A stretch of DNA of 64,000 nucleotides, taken from assembly GCA_016720465.1 (NCBI GenBank), contig JADKKO010000002.1, positions 40,001 to 104,000 on the forward strand, read 5' to 3'. The notes under the pieces are model-generated. The model saw nothing but the letters and a program-made list of their open reading frames with translations, had not been told where the DNA came from and ran no database searches. Every line of letters starts with the position of its first letter. Position 1 is the first letter of the stretch. Below are positions 26,427 to 34,375 of this stretch, piece after piece. Source of the stretch: Holophagaceae bacterium (lineage in GTDB: Bacteria; Acidobacteriota; Holophagae; Holophagales; Holophagaceae). The translations under genes and the position numbers were made by a program.

Positions 26427-26998
26427 GCCCTTCCTGCGAATTCCCTGGTCTCGGTGCTGACCTTCACTTTTTCGCCTTCCTTGATGAACAGCGGCACCCG
26501 GATCTCGATGCCGGTTTCCAACTTGGCGGGCTTGGTGACGTTGCCCGAGGCCGTGTCGCCCCGCGCGCCGGGCTCGGTATAGGTGACCGCCAGTTCCACG
26601 TGCGTGGGCAGCTGGATGCCGATGGGATTGCCGTTGAATTTCTGGATCTGCACGAGCATGCCTTCGACGAGGAAGTCCAGCGCGTCGCCGAGCATGTCGG
26701 CGTTGATCTCATGGGTCTCGAAGGTCTCCTGGTCCATGAAATGGCCGCCATCCCCATCGGCATAGAGAAAACTGGCGGGTACCATGGCAAGGTCCGGTTC
26801 TTTGAATTTGTCGCCGGCCTTGAAGGTCTTGTCGAAGACGGCTCCGGTCAGGAGATTCCGCATCTTCAGCCGCACCAGGGTCTGCCCGCCCCTGGCCGTG
26901 GGTGTCGAAATCTCGGCATCCAGGCAGTGAAACGGGGTGTCCTCCAGCTCGAAGTACATCTTGCGTTTGATGCCGATGGCTTCGATGAGGGCTGCCAT
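26423..26998 (-). CDS. efp: Elongation factor P (EfpL/YeiP-like loop)
   Basis: 191 residues, three beta-barrel domains (KOW-like, OB and C-terminal). EF-P rescues ribosomes stalled on proline runs. The tip of domain I reads TPTARGGQT with Arg36 where classic EF-P has Lys in PGKG. The PTARG form recalls the EF-P-like protein YeiP/EfpL. The domain III signature (TKPAKLETGIEIRVPLFI) is canonical. It is first gene of the efp-rsgA-acyltransferase operon and divergent from the Ser/Thr kinase gene; the 127-bp AT-rich gap must hold both promoters. Confidence 0.93.
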   Translation of the reverse strand: MAALIEAIGIKRKMYFELEDTPFHCLDAEISTPTARGGQTLVRLKMRNLLTGAVFDKTFKAGDKFKEPDLAMVPASFLYADGDGGHFMDQETFETHEINADMLGDALDFLVEGMLVQIQKFNGNPIGIQLPTHVELAVTYTEPGARGDTASGNVTKPAKLETGIEIRVPLFIKEGEKVKVSTETREFAGRA

Positions 26999-27125
26999 AG
27001 AGACTCCAAAAGGTACATTTTATCGAAGGATTCGGTTATTTCAGACATCAATTAACAAGACTTCACCACCGGACAGCGCCCAGGCTGGCTATATTCAACA
27101 TTCTTGACGGATCTCAACAGGCTCT

Positions 27126-28820
27126 ATGGCGGACCCCCAACGCGTAGGCAGGTACCTGATCAAACGCCCCCTCGGCAAAGGCGGCATGGGGACGGTGTAC
27201 CTGGCTGAAGATCCCATGCTCAAGCGTTGGGTGGCCATCAAGGTGGTGACCACCTACGAGGAAGCCCGCGAACACGCCATGGCCCGGTTCCGCCGCGAAG
27301 CGGAGATCAGCGCCCAGTTGAACCACCCCAACGTGGTGACCGTGTTCGATGTGGGACTGGAGCCCGACGTCGGCCCCTTCCTGGCCATGGAATACGTGGA
27401 GGGCAAGAGCCTGGCCAAGCACATCAAGGACAAGGATCTCGACCTCGAGACCTCGGTCCGGGTGCTCATCCAGGCCATGCGGGCGCTCCGCGCGGCCCAC
27501 CGGCTGGGCATCGTGCACCGGGACGTGAAGCCCGAAAACATCCTGATCAGCGAGAACGGCCGGGCCAAGCTCATGGACTTCGGCATCGCGCGCACCCTGG
27601 GCCAGATGAGCCTTTCCTCGGAGCGCCCGATGTTCCGGGAGCCCTCCGCCATCGACCCCGAAGACGCGGTGGTGAGCCAGGGCTACGCCCAGACCCTGGC
27701 GCTGCGCATCACCAGCACCGGGGATTTTCTAGGGTCTCCGGCCTATTCCCCGCCGGAAGTGCTCAAAGGCAGCGATGGAACTCCCAGTTCGGACCGCTAT
27801 TCCTTTGCGGCTGCGACCTTCGAATTGCTCACGGGCAGGCTGCCCCATCCCGGCAGCAATCTCACGGCCATCCTCATCCACATCCTGCAGTACCCGGTGG
27901 CCATCCCTCCGGACATGCCGCCCAAGCTCGCGGCCGTGTTCAGGCGGGCGCTGGCGGCCGACGCCGATGACCGGTACGCCACGCTGCTGGATTTCATCGA
28001 AGAATTGATCGATGCCCTTCCGGGCCCCACCAACCTGCGATCCAGGCTCTTCGCCTCCCTCGCGCAGGAGGATGATGTCGGCGACATCATGTCCCAGCGG
28101 CGCAACCAGGCCCAGATGGGCCTCGAGGCTCCTCCGCCGGAGCCCGAGTACCAATCCAGCCGGAAATTGCGCCCGGGCGGCACCTCCGTCCGCATCGACT
28201 TGGACGAAGAATCCCCTTCCAGCCAGGATCCGCTCCGCACCACGCCAGGCCGCACCACCGACAAAGACCGCAACGCGCGCCGGATGTACACCCGCCAGGA
28301 GCAGGTGGAGCCCGGTTTTGACGGCTGGCGCATCGTGAAGTGGGCCGCGGGACTCATCATTTTCCTCCAGGTGTTCTGGTGGGTCTACCCGCGGATCATG
28401 GATCCGCGCCGGACGCTGAACCTGGAGTCCATGCCCACGGATGCGGAGGTCTACCTCGATGGAAACCTCGTGGGCCGAACGCCGATCCATGATCTGAAAG
28501 TCAGCGGCCGGGCGAAGAGCCTGCGGCTCGACAAGGAAGGCCACATTCCCCGGTTCGTGGCGGTCGAAGAGGGCGATGTGAAACTCCGGATCTCCCTGGA
28601 TGCCAAGCGGCCAGGGTTCCTGGTGATTTCGGATCCGCCGGGCGCCGATGTGCACTTGAACAGCGTGTACGTCGGGCGCACACCCATGACCGACCTCCCC
28701 TCCATCCTGGGCGGCGTAGGTGAAATCCGCATCAGCTTGAACGGCTACAGGCCCTGGCGCAGCGTGCTGGTGCCCGGCGAAGCCATTCCCAATCCCGTGA
28801 AACTCGAAAAGATCGATTAG
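27126..28820 (+). CDS. Ser/Thr protein kinase with transmembrane segment and PEGA domains
   Basis: 564 residues. Kinase domain 9-~295: glycine loop GKGGMG (17-22), Lys39, HRDVKPEN (131-138), DFG (151-153), SPPE (208-211). The activation segment from DFG to SPPE is ~58 residues, about twice usual. A Pro/Ser-rich linker (~320-390) leads to one membrane helix (~400-420). Outside it are two PEGA-like repeats (DAEVYLDGNLVGRTPI; GADVHLNSVYVGRTPM) suggesting cell-wall or surface attachment. The stop codon lies inside palindromic repeat copy 3. The FHA protein at 3659 is a conceivable reader. Confidence 0.95.
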   Translation: MADPQRVGRYLIKRPLGKGGMGTVYLAEDPMLKRWVAIKVVTTYEEAREHAMARFRREAEISAQLNHPNVVTVFDVGLEPDVGPFLAMEYVEGKSLAKHIKDKDLDLETSVRVLIQAMRALRAAHRLGIVHRDVKPENILISENGRAKLMDFGIARTLGQMSLSSERPMFREPSAIDPEDAVVSQGYAQTLALRITSTGDFLGSPAYSPPEVLKGSDGTPSSDRYSFAAATFELLTGRLPHPGSNLTAILIHILQYPVAIPPDMPPKLAAVFRRALAADADDRYATLLDFIEELIDALPGPTNLRSRLFASLAQEDDVGDIMSQRRNQAQMGLEAPPPEPEYQSSRKLRPGGTSVRIDLDEESPSSQDPLRTTPGRTTDKDRNARRMYTRQEQVEPGFDGWRIVKWAAGLIIFLQVFWWVYPRIMDPRRTLNLESMPTDAEVYLDGNLVGRTPIHDLKVSGRAKSLRLDKEGHIPRFVAVEEGDVKLRISLDAKRPGFLVISDPPGADVHLNSVYVGRTPMTDLPSILGGVGEIRISLNGYRPWRSVLVPGEAIPNPVKLEKID

Positions 28821-28871
28821 GGCCCGTTGCGCCTTGGCCAGCGCTTTCCTGGCCAAGGCGTTACGGGCCCT
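28819..28871 (+). repeat. Palindromic repeat, copy 3
   Basis: Outer stem AGGGCCCGT (28819-28827) with ACGGGCCCT (28863-28871). Inner perfect 11-bp stem GCCTTGGCCAG (28831-28841) with CTGGCCAAGGC (28849-28859). Loop of 7 nt, CGCTTTC. Starts on the last two bases of the kinase stop codon. Against copy 2 the differences fall as paired changes in the stems. Its right half continues into the 65-bp tandem array. Confidence 0.9.
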
Positions 28872-29030
28872 TATGTCGGCCGCAGGCCGACGCGATGGAT
28901 GATACTCCGAGGGAAATCGAAGGCGTTACGGGCCCTGATGTCGGCCGCAGGCCGACGCGATGGATGATGCTCCACGCAAAATCGATGGCATTACGGTCCC
29001 TGATCTCGGTCGCAGGCAAAGGCCGACTTA
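28855..29030 (+). repeat. 65-bp tandem repeat array (about 2.7 units)
   Basis: Units begin at 28855, 28920 and 28985 with an exact 65-bp period. Each opens with a form of AGGCGTTACGGGCCC, the right arm of the palindromic repeat. Units 1 and 2 then carry GTCGGCC-GCA-GGCCGAC, a perfect 7-bp hairpin, and GCGATGGATGATRCTCC. Unit 3 is decayed and runs to the end of the next minus-strand gene at 29028. It lies between convergent genes. Confidence 0.88.
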
Positions 29031-30404
29031 GGTCAGGAAGAACCGCATGAACAGGAACACCCCTCCATTCCAAAGCCCATGCACCAGGATGGACGTGAGC
29101 AGGTTTCCCGTGCGGAGCACCGCGAGCCCCAGCACGATGCCCAGCGTGGAAAGCGTGGGCAGCGCGGTGGGCTGCAGGTGGATGAGGCCGAACAGCAGCC
29201 CCGTCGCCACCAATGCCATGAGCGTGCCTCCGCGCAAGGTCTTCCATTGATGGCTCAGCCATGGGAGCAGGAAGCCCCGGAACATGAGCTCTTCAAAAAA
29301 GGGAGCCAGCACGGCGACGGTCAGGAACAGGAGCGGAAGCGCGAAAGGGCCGCGGGTTTTCGCCACCAGATCAAGAAGCTCCTTTTGCGGCGGTTGGGCG
29401 GATTTCAGGAAGGGGCTCATCAACAGCGCCACAGCGAGCACCGAGGCCATGGCCAGGGCCAGGAAGCCGATGCCCCAGGCCAGGCTGCGGGCATGGGCGC
29501 CTGGCGCCACCCGGCGCAGGAGCTCGCGGAAGGTGATGCCTTCGGCGGAACAGAGGAAGGCCACCCCGGCGACGGCCTGGATTCCGTAGGCCAGGGGCAG
29601 GGCCACGGGTTTCAGGAAGGGCAGGGCCGCCAACAGTGGCGCCACGACGAAGCCTGAGCCCATCTGGATCGTGAGCCAGCCGAAAAAGACCAGCAGGGCG
29701 GCCCGGGGACCTATCGCGTAGACCACCGGGGAGAACCGCCGCGGGATCTTCCGCGTGATGACCAGCATGACGGCAAAGCCGAGACCTGCGAACGCCAGCA
29801 GCAGCACAGCGAATCCCGCCATGCCGAACAGCAGCACACGCCCCATGGCCAAGGCTTCGGCTTCCTTCCGCAGCCGGGCACCATCCTGCCCCTGCTTCTC
29901 GGCCCATCTGGCCTTCAGCAACCGGGCGCCATAGTCGCCGCCCAACGCCTGGGAAAGGACCGCCTGCTCGCCCTGGCCCAAGGCGGGGCCATCCGCGTAG
30001 GCCCAGGCCCAGCCCTGGCGGAAGACCGCGCCCGGGCCCGGCGGCGGGGGGCCGCCCAGCGCGAGGTCGTGCGCGGCGGCCCGGTCCTTCGCATCGCCGG
30101 ATTCGGCCAGCAGCACCGAGAGCATGGCCTTGTCCCATGGATCATCCAACCGCTCCTGCAGTTTCGAGAGCCCGCCCTTGAAAACGCCGGCCCCCTTGCC
30201 GAGTTTTTGTCCAAGCGCCTGGACCTCCGCCACGCGGCCCAGCAGCCCCACCTGTTCCGGGGGCCTGACCTTCGCGATGGATCGGGCGTGGATATGGACC
30301 ATCCCAAGGAGCGCGCAGATGAGGACCAGCACCGCGATGAGCGGATCCGCCCACTGACGGTCGGGGTTCCAGGGACCTTGCCGGGTTTTTGATGAAGGAT
30401 CCAT
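29028..30404 (-). CDS. CPBP intramembrane metalloprotease-like protein with long N-terminal region
   Basis: 458 residues. An N-terminal membrane helix (~20-40) precedes a soluble ~130-residue helical region, then about eight hydrophobic segments. The C-terminal ~110 residues hold CPBP motifs: EELMFRG, a later FGLIHLQP and VHGLWNGG. It is a larger member than the 192-residue paralogue at 15836. Role unknown; relatives process membrane proteins or confer bacteriocin immunity. Divergent from the thioesterase gene with ~40 bp between starts. Confidence 0.88.
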   Translation of the reverse strand: MDPSSKTRQGPWNPDRQWADPLIAVLVLICALLGMVHIHARSIAKVRPPEQVGLLGRVAEVQALGQKLGKGAGVFKGGLSKLQERLDDPWDKAMLSVLLAESGDAKDRAAAHDLALGGPPPPGPGAVFRQGWAWAYADGPALGQGEQAVLSQALGGDYGARLLKARWAEKQGQDGARLRKEAEALAMGRVLLFGMAGFAVLLLAFAGLGFAVMLVITRKIPRRFSPVVYAIGPRAALLVFFGWLTIQMGSGFVVAPLLAALPFLKPVALPLAYGIQAVAGVAFLCSAEGITFRELLRRVAPGAHARSLAWGIGFLALAMASVLAVALLMSPFLKSAQPPQKELLDLVAKTRGPFALPLLFLTVAVLAPFFEELMFRGFLLPWLSHQWKTLRGGTLMALVATGLLFGLIHLQPTALPTLSTLGIVLGLAVLRTGNLLTSILVHGLWNGGVFLFMRFFLT

Positions 30405-30445
30405 GGCATAAGGATGACTGAGATAGGCTCATTCGAGGAGATTCC

Positions 30446-30841
30446 ATGGCCTACACCCATTCCATCGAGGTGCGTTTCCGGGATCTGGATGCCCTGGGGC
30501 ACGTCAACAACGCCGTGCTAGTGACCCTCATCGAACAGGCGCGGTATTACTGGTGGCAGGGTTGGCTGGGGGAACGGCCCTTCGAGGCGGAAGGCTTCCT
30601 CATCGCCCGGATCGAGGTGGACTACCGGCGGCCCATCCGCCTGAGCGACGAGGTCCGCGTGCAGCTCCGGTGCATCCGCATCGGAAACACCTCTTTCGAT
30701 CTTGTGTACCGCGTCTTCCGGGCCCAGGACCAGCTGCTGATGGCCGAGGCCAGGACCGTCCAAGTCATGCTCGACTTCAAGACCAACCGCCCGACTCCGA
30801 TCCTGGACGCCACCCGGGCCTGGCTGGAGGGACAGGCATGA
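30446..30841 (+). CDS. Acyl-CoA thioesterase, 4HBT (hotdog) family
   Basis: 131 residues, start ATG with GAGGAG upstream. The N-terminal VRFRDLDALGHVNNAVLVTL is the 4HBT signature, with the catalytic Asp in DLDALGHVNN. The rest follows the YbgC-like pattern (ARIEVDYRRPIRL, FDLVYRVF). Hydrolyses acyl-CoA or acyl-ACP thioesters in the cytoplasm; exact substrate unknown. Overlaps the next gene by 4 nt. Confidence 0.92.
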   Translation: MAYTHSIEVRFRDLDALGHVNNAVLVTLIEQARYYWWQGWLGERPFEAEGFLIARIEVDYRRPIRLSDEVRVQLRCIRIGNTSFDLVYRVFRAQDQLLMAEARTVQVMLDFKTNRPTPILDATRAWLEGQA

Positions 30842-31584
30842 TCCTCGGCACCGGCCTATTCATCGAGGGCGCCGTGGAACGCCGGGCGCTGGTGGCCCGC
30901 CTTGCGGATGGGCGGGTGGCGGACCTCAACCGCATCGAGCAGGCCCGCCTGCGGAAACTGGGGGAAGGCCAGCCCGAGGGGCTGGCGGATGCGCTCGTTC
31001 CGCCCAGCCTGCGGAGGCTGCTGGAGGGCGGCGCCCGCGCCTTCCAGCGGGCCAAGCAGACCCTGGCCTACGCCGAGAAGTGGAACCAGCGCGGAGACCT
31101 GCCCGCCTGGCTCGCACCCCCCACCGAATCCGTGGCCTTGCTACCCTGCCTGCCGCGGCCCATCCAATTGCGGAGGGCCGACGGCACCCATCGCGACCGG
31201 TTCCTGGTCAAGGGGCCTGGAGCCAGGATTTCCTCCCAACCGCAAATCATGCTCGGCGTGGTGGGCGGATTCGGCGAAGCCCGGGGATATTGTCTCGCGG
31301 CGGAGGATGGGGAGTCCACCCTGCTCGGCGCGTGGATGGCGTTGGAGCTGCCGGCCGGCCACCTGGAATTGCGCGCGGACGGCCATCGCCGCAGCGTCGG
31401 GCTGGATGCCTGGGAGCACCTGGAACTGCCGCCGCTCCGGTCCGGAGAGGTGATGCTGCTGCCGCCCCCGCGGCTCAAATCCTTCCCGGCCCTGGAGCCC
31501 GGCGCGCGCCTCCAGTTGTCCTGGCCGCTGGAAGAGATGACGCTCATCCTCGGCGAGAACCTGCCCCACCCGACCTTGCAGTGA
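30838..31584 (+). CDS. Hypothetical protein, weakly FAH-like
   Basis: 248 residues from ATG at 30838 overlapping the thioesterase stop (ATGA); the open frame continues upstream but only in the shadow of that gene. Not recognised with confidence. The middle part (DRFLVKGPGARIS, then IMLGVVGGFGEARGYCLA) is faintly reminiscent of fumarylacetoacetate-hydrolase-fold proteins, but acidic metal ligands are not evident. No signal peptide or membrane helix. Coupling to the thioesterase suggests a joint metabolic role. Confidence 0.65.
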   Translation: MILGTGLFIEGAVERRALVARLADGRVADLNRIEQARLRKLGEGQPEGLADALVPPSLRRLLEGGARAFQRAKQTLAYAEKWNQRGDLPAWLAPPTESVALLPCLPRPIQLRRADGTHRDRFLVKGPGARISSQPQIMLGVVGGFGEARGYCLAAEDGESTLLGAWMALELPAGHLELRADGHRRSVGLDAWEHLELPPLRSGEVMLLPPPRLKSFPALEPGARLQLSWPLEEMTLILGENLPHPTLQ

Positions 31585-31629
31585 GCCGTTGCGAACAGCC
31601 GGGCCCAGGGGCCGTCAGGATTCCTGATT

Positions 31630-32001
31630 TCACCCCCATCCCAGCTCGGAGAGACGGTCTTCCCCGATGCCGAAATGATGGGCCACCTCGTGCAGGACGG
31701 TGGTGACCACCTGGTCGCGCAGCTCTTCCAGATTTTCGCACTCCTCCAGAAGGGCTCCCCGGTAGAGCGTGATGCGGTCCGGAAATGCGGCGGGGTCATG
31801 GGTGCGCTCCGTCAGCGGAACGCCGGTGTACAGCCCGAAGAGGACGTGGCCGTGCCGTAGGCGCAGGTCGCGCACGACCTCGCGGCGCGGCCGCTCCTCG
31901 ATGACCACCTCCACATTGTCCAGGTACTCGCGGAAATCCGCTGGAATCAGGCCCAGCGCTTCGGCCACGAATTCCTTGAAGACCTCATCCGGCACATCCA
32001 T
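31630..32001 (-). CDS. Minimal zincin-type metallopeptidase
   Basis: 123 residues from ATG at 32001 (GGAG 8 nt upstream; a TTG two codons earlier is not preferred). The C-terminus carries HEVAHHFGI, the HExxHxxG zinc motif of the small zincin family formerly DUF1025, followed by Glu (EDRLSELGW). The N-terminal half is acidic alpha/beta (VFKEFVAEALGLIP). Cytoplasmic, substrate unknown. Convergent with the hypothetical FAH-like gene upstream. Confidence 0.85.
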   Translation of the reverse strand: MDVPDEVFKEFVAEALGLIPADFREYLDNVEVVIEERPRREVVRDLRLRHGHVLFGLYTGVPLTERTHDPAAFPDRITLYRGALLEECENLEELRDQVVTTVLHEVAHHFGIGEDRLSELGWG

Positions 32002-32085
32002 CCACAAGCTCCGATGCGATTTCCATTCTGCTCCTATGCGAAGCAGACCAGGCAGACGGGAATCGAACCGGCCCGCTCAATCAAG

Positions 32086-32114
32086 AAAAGGCGCCGGCAG
32101 GGCCGGCGCCTTTT
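32086..32114 (-). terminator. Strong bidirectional-looking hairpin terminator
   Basis: Perfect 13-bp stem AAAAGGCGCCGGC (32086-32098) with GCCGGCGCCTTTT (32102-32114) and AGG loop. It lies 31 nt past the stop of the minus-strand cytochrome gene, for which it supplies a U-tract. There is no obvious plus-strand gene for it to serve. Confidence 0.9.
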
Positions 32115-32145
32115 ATCTTCTGGATGGCCTCGATGCCTTGATGGG

Positions 32146-34320
32146 TCAGTGGGCGAGGCGCGAGGTCATGGCGTAGATGATGAGCAGGAGCAGCACGACG
32201 CCCAGGCCGAAGAAGATGTACCCGAAGCTGCGGGCGATGCCCTTCCAGGCCTCCCATTCATCCTTGACCCGGAAGCTGTCCAGGCGGCCTTCGGCGAGCA
32301 GGCGGTCATACCAGCGCTTGCGCTCGTGGAGCAGTTCGCTCTTGGAGACCCTGCCCGAGAAGATGACCGTGTCCATGGGGAACTTCTCCAGCCGGAAGTG
32401 CGTGTTGAAGAAGTGGACGGTGAAGATGAAGCCCGCCGCCAGCAGGGCTTCGTCGGAATGCACGATCAACGAGACATTGATCATCCATCCGGGCATGAAG
32501 CGGCTGAAGAACTCGGGGAACCACATGATCATGCCCGATACGCCGATGGCGAAGACGCCCCAGAACACGGCGAGGTAATCGAACTTCTCGAAGTAGGTCC
32601 ACCGGTCGAACTGCGGCTTCGGTCCCTTGCCGAAGAACCACTTGTTGTGGTCGACGAGGTCCTTCAGGTCCTGCTTGGTGGGGATCATGGAATCCGGATG
32701 GCTCATGGCCTTCCACAGCCGGCTCAGGGCGATCTTCCCGGTCTCGGGGTCGCGCATGTAGCCGCGGTTCTTCCAGAAATGGACGAGGGTGTCGCTGATG
32801 TGGAGCGCGAAATAAAGGAAGGTGATGACCGCGCCGAAGTGGTGCAGGGTGCGGGCGACCTGCGGACCGCCCAGGATCCCGAACATGGTCTTCGCCCAGT
32901 CCGTGTAGTAGAACTTCAGCGGCATGCCCGTGAGCACCAGGAGCAGGAAGCTCGTGACCACCAGCAGGTGCAGGAACCGCTCGAAGGGCTGGAAGCGGGT
33001 GAACTGCTCGTCGTCCTTGGCGATATTGATCTTCGCTTCGCGGAACTGCTTCGAATCGTGGCGGTACAGCCAGATCGACCGGAAGAGCCAAAGCAGCGTG
33101 TGCGCGCCGAAAACGGTGAAGGTTCCGACGAGGAGCGTCGTCATCACCAGGAAGACCCAGTAGAGCTGGGGATAGTTCTTCCGGTCCAGCGGGTTGGCGT
33201 GGGGCGCGTACCTCGTGAAGCTGGCATTCGCCTTGGGGTGGCATTGCTTGCAGGTCTGGACGATGTTGGCCGCGGAGAGCCTGGAATTCGGGTCCGAGGC
33301 GCGCATCACATCGTGGTGCCCGTGGCAGTCGTAGCAGGCGGCCACATCCCTCGCGGCGTTGGTCCTTCCCAGGGCCATGGCCTTGCCGTGGTAGGTGTCG
33401 CGGTAGTGCTCCAGGCGGTCCGCATGGCACTTGCCGCAAGTCTGGTCCGCCAGCGATTTGAAATGCCCGCTGGTGGGTGTCTCGATCTGGTGGGCCGAAT
33501 GGCACTGGATGCAGACCGGACCCCGGGGATCGCCCTTGGCCAGCAGCTGGCCGTGGATGCTCTTGTTGTAGATCTCCTCCACCTTGACGTGGCATTTGCC
33601 GCAGGTCTTGGCCACATTGGCGTGGTTGATGGGCGAGCTGCGGTCCACGGTGCGCTTGATGTCGTGGACCCCGTGGCAGTCGTTGCAGCTAGGCGCCACG
33701 ATGAGGCCCTTCTTCAGCAGGGCCTGCCCGTGGATGCTCTCCTGGTATTGGGAGCCCACCATCGGGTACTTCATCTTGTATTCCTCGGTGAGGTTCTTGT
33801 TGGCGTGGCATTTGGCGCAGGTCGTGGGAAGGTTCATCTTGTAGACCGGCGAATCGGTCTGCTTCACGGGGCTGATGTAGTGGTTCCCGTGGCAATCCGC
33901 GCAATTCGCGGCGGCTGACGAGCCCATGGCCTTGCTCATGCCGTGGATGCTCGCCCCGTAAATCTTGGCTTCCTCGGTGTGGCAGCTTCCGCAATCCACC
34001 TTCGGCGGCGGGTTGCCATCGCCCGGATGGTCCTTGTTCATGCCCCCATGGCAGCTCTTGCACGTCAGCGAGGCGTGCACGGCCTTGCCGAAACGGTCCG
34101 CGTCCACGAACAGGGATAGGGTGGTCCCGTTCGGCCCTTCCTTGGTGAAATCCTTTTCGCCATGGCAATCGAGGCAGCTTTCCTTCGCTTCCTTCGCCAA
34201 GGGAGCGCCCTGGAGCGGCGCCAGTCCCAGCATGCAGCTTGCGAGCAGGGCGAGCGCGAGGCTCCCCCTGCGCCGCCTTATATCGGGGCGGCCTTGGAGG
34301 TCTGGACTGGTTCGGGTCAT
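32146..34320 (-). CDS. CbcL-like fused cytochrome: 11-haem c domain plus membrane cytochrome b
   Basis: 724 residues. Signal peptide (~18-38) followed by a periplasmic domain with eleven CxxCH haem-c sites (CLDCH, CKSCH, CGSCH, CADCH, CAKCH, CNDCH, CGKCH, CIQCH, CGKCH, CYDCH, CKQCH). Repeated [SY]xHG motifs (GASIHG, QESIHG, NKSIHG, RDTYHG) probably give the second axial His. Then about six membrane helices (~395-720) with paired His residues (FERFLHLL, LHHFG, ALHISD, TVHFF) of a b561-type di-haem domain. This is the plan of Geobacter CbcL, which passes electrons from menaquinol to periplasmic cytochromes. Second gene of a minus-strand pair. Confidence 0.92.
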   Translation of the reverse strand: MTRTSPDLQGRPDIRRRRGSLALALLASCMLGLAPLQGAPLAKEAKESCLDCHGEKDFTKEGPNGTTLSLFVDADRFGKAVHASLTCKSCHGGMNKDHPGDGNPPPKVDCGSCHTEEAKIYGASIHGMSKAMGSSAAANCADCHGNHYISPVKQTDSPVYKMNLPTTCAKCHANKNLTEEYKMKYPMVGSQYQESIHGQALLKKGLIVAPSCNDCHGVHDIKRTVDRSSPINHANVAKTCGKCHVKVEEIYNKSIHGQLLAKGDPRGPVCIQCHSAHQIETPTSGHFKSLADQTCGKCHADRLEHYRDTYHGKAMALGRTNAARDVAACYDCHGHHDVMRASDPNSRLSAANIVQTCKQCHPKANASFTRYAPHANPLDRKNYPQLYWVFLVMTTLLVGTFTVFGAHTLLWLFRSIWLYRHDSKQFREAKINIAKDDEQFTRFQPFERFLHLLVVTSFLLLVLTGMPLKFYYTDWAKTMFGILGGPQVARTLHHFGAVITFLYFALHISDTLVHFWKNRGYMRDPETGKIALSRLWKAMSHPDSMIPTKQDLKDLVDHNKWFFGKGPKPQFDRWTYFEKFDYLAVFWGVFAIGVSGMIMWFPEFFSRFMPGWMINVSLIVHSDEALLAAGFIFTVHFFNTHFRLEKFPMDTVIFSGRVSKSELLHERKRWYDRLLAEGRLDSFRVKDEWEAWKGIARSFGYIFFGLGVVLLLLIIYAMTSRLAH

Positions 34321-34375
34321 GGCATGGTCCTGTGGAATGGTGGGAATTCAGTAAGGTGGAGGTTCGCGGTGCGGT

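Noticed and set aside
32059..32069. tRNA T-loop-like GGTTCGATTCC on the minus strand (possible att remnant)
   Set aside because: The flanking bases do not form a T stem or acceptor, so it is likely coincidence.
32014..33918. 634-codon plus-strand frame antisense to the multihaem cytochrome
   Set aside because: Shadow; the CxxCH-rich minus-strand protein is unambiguous.
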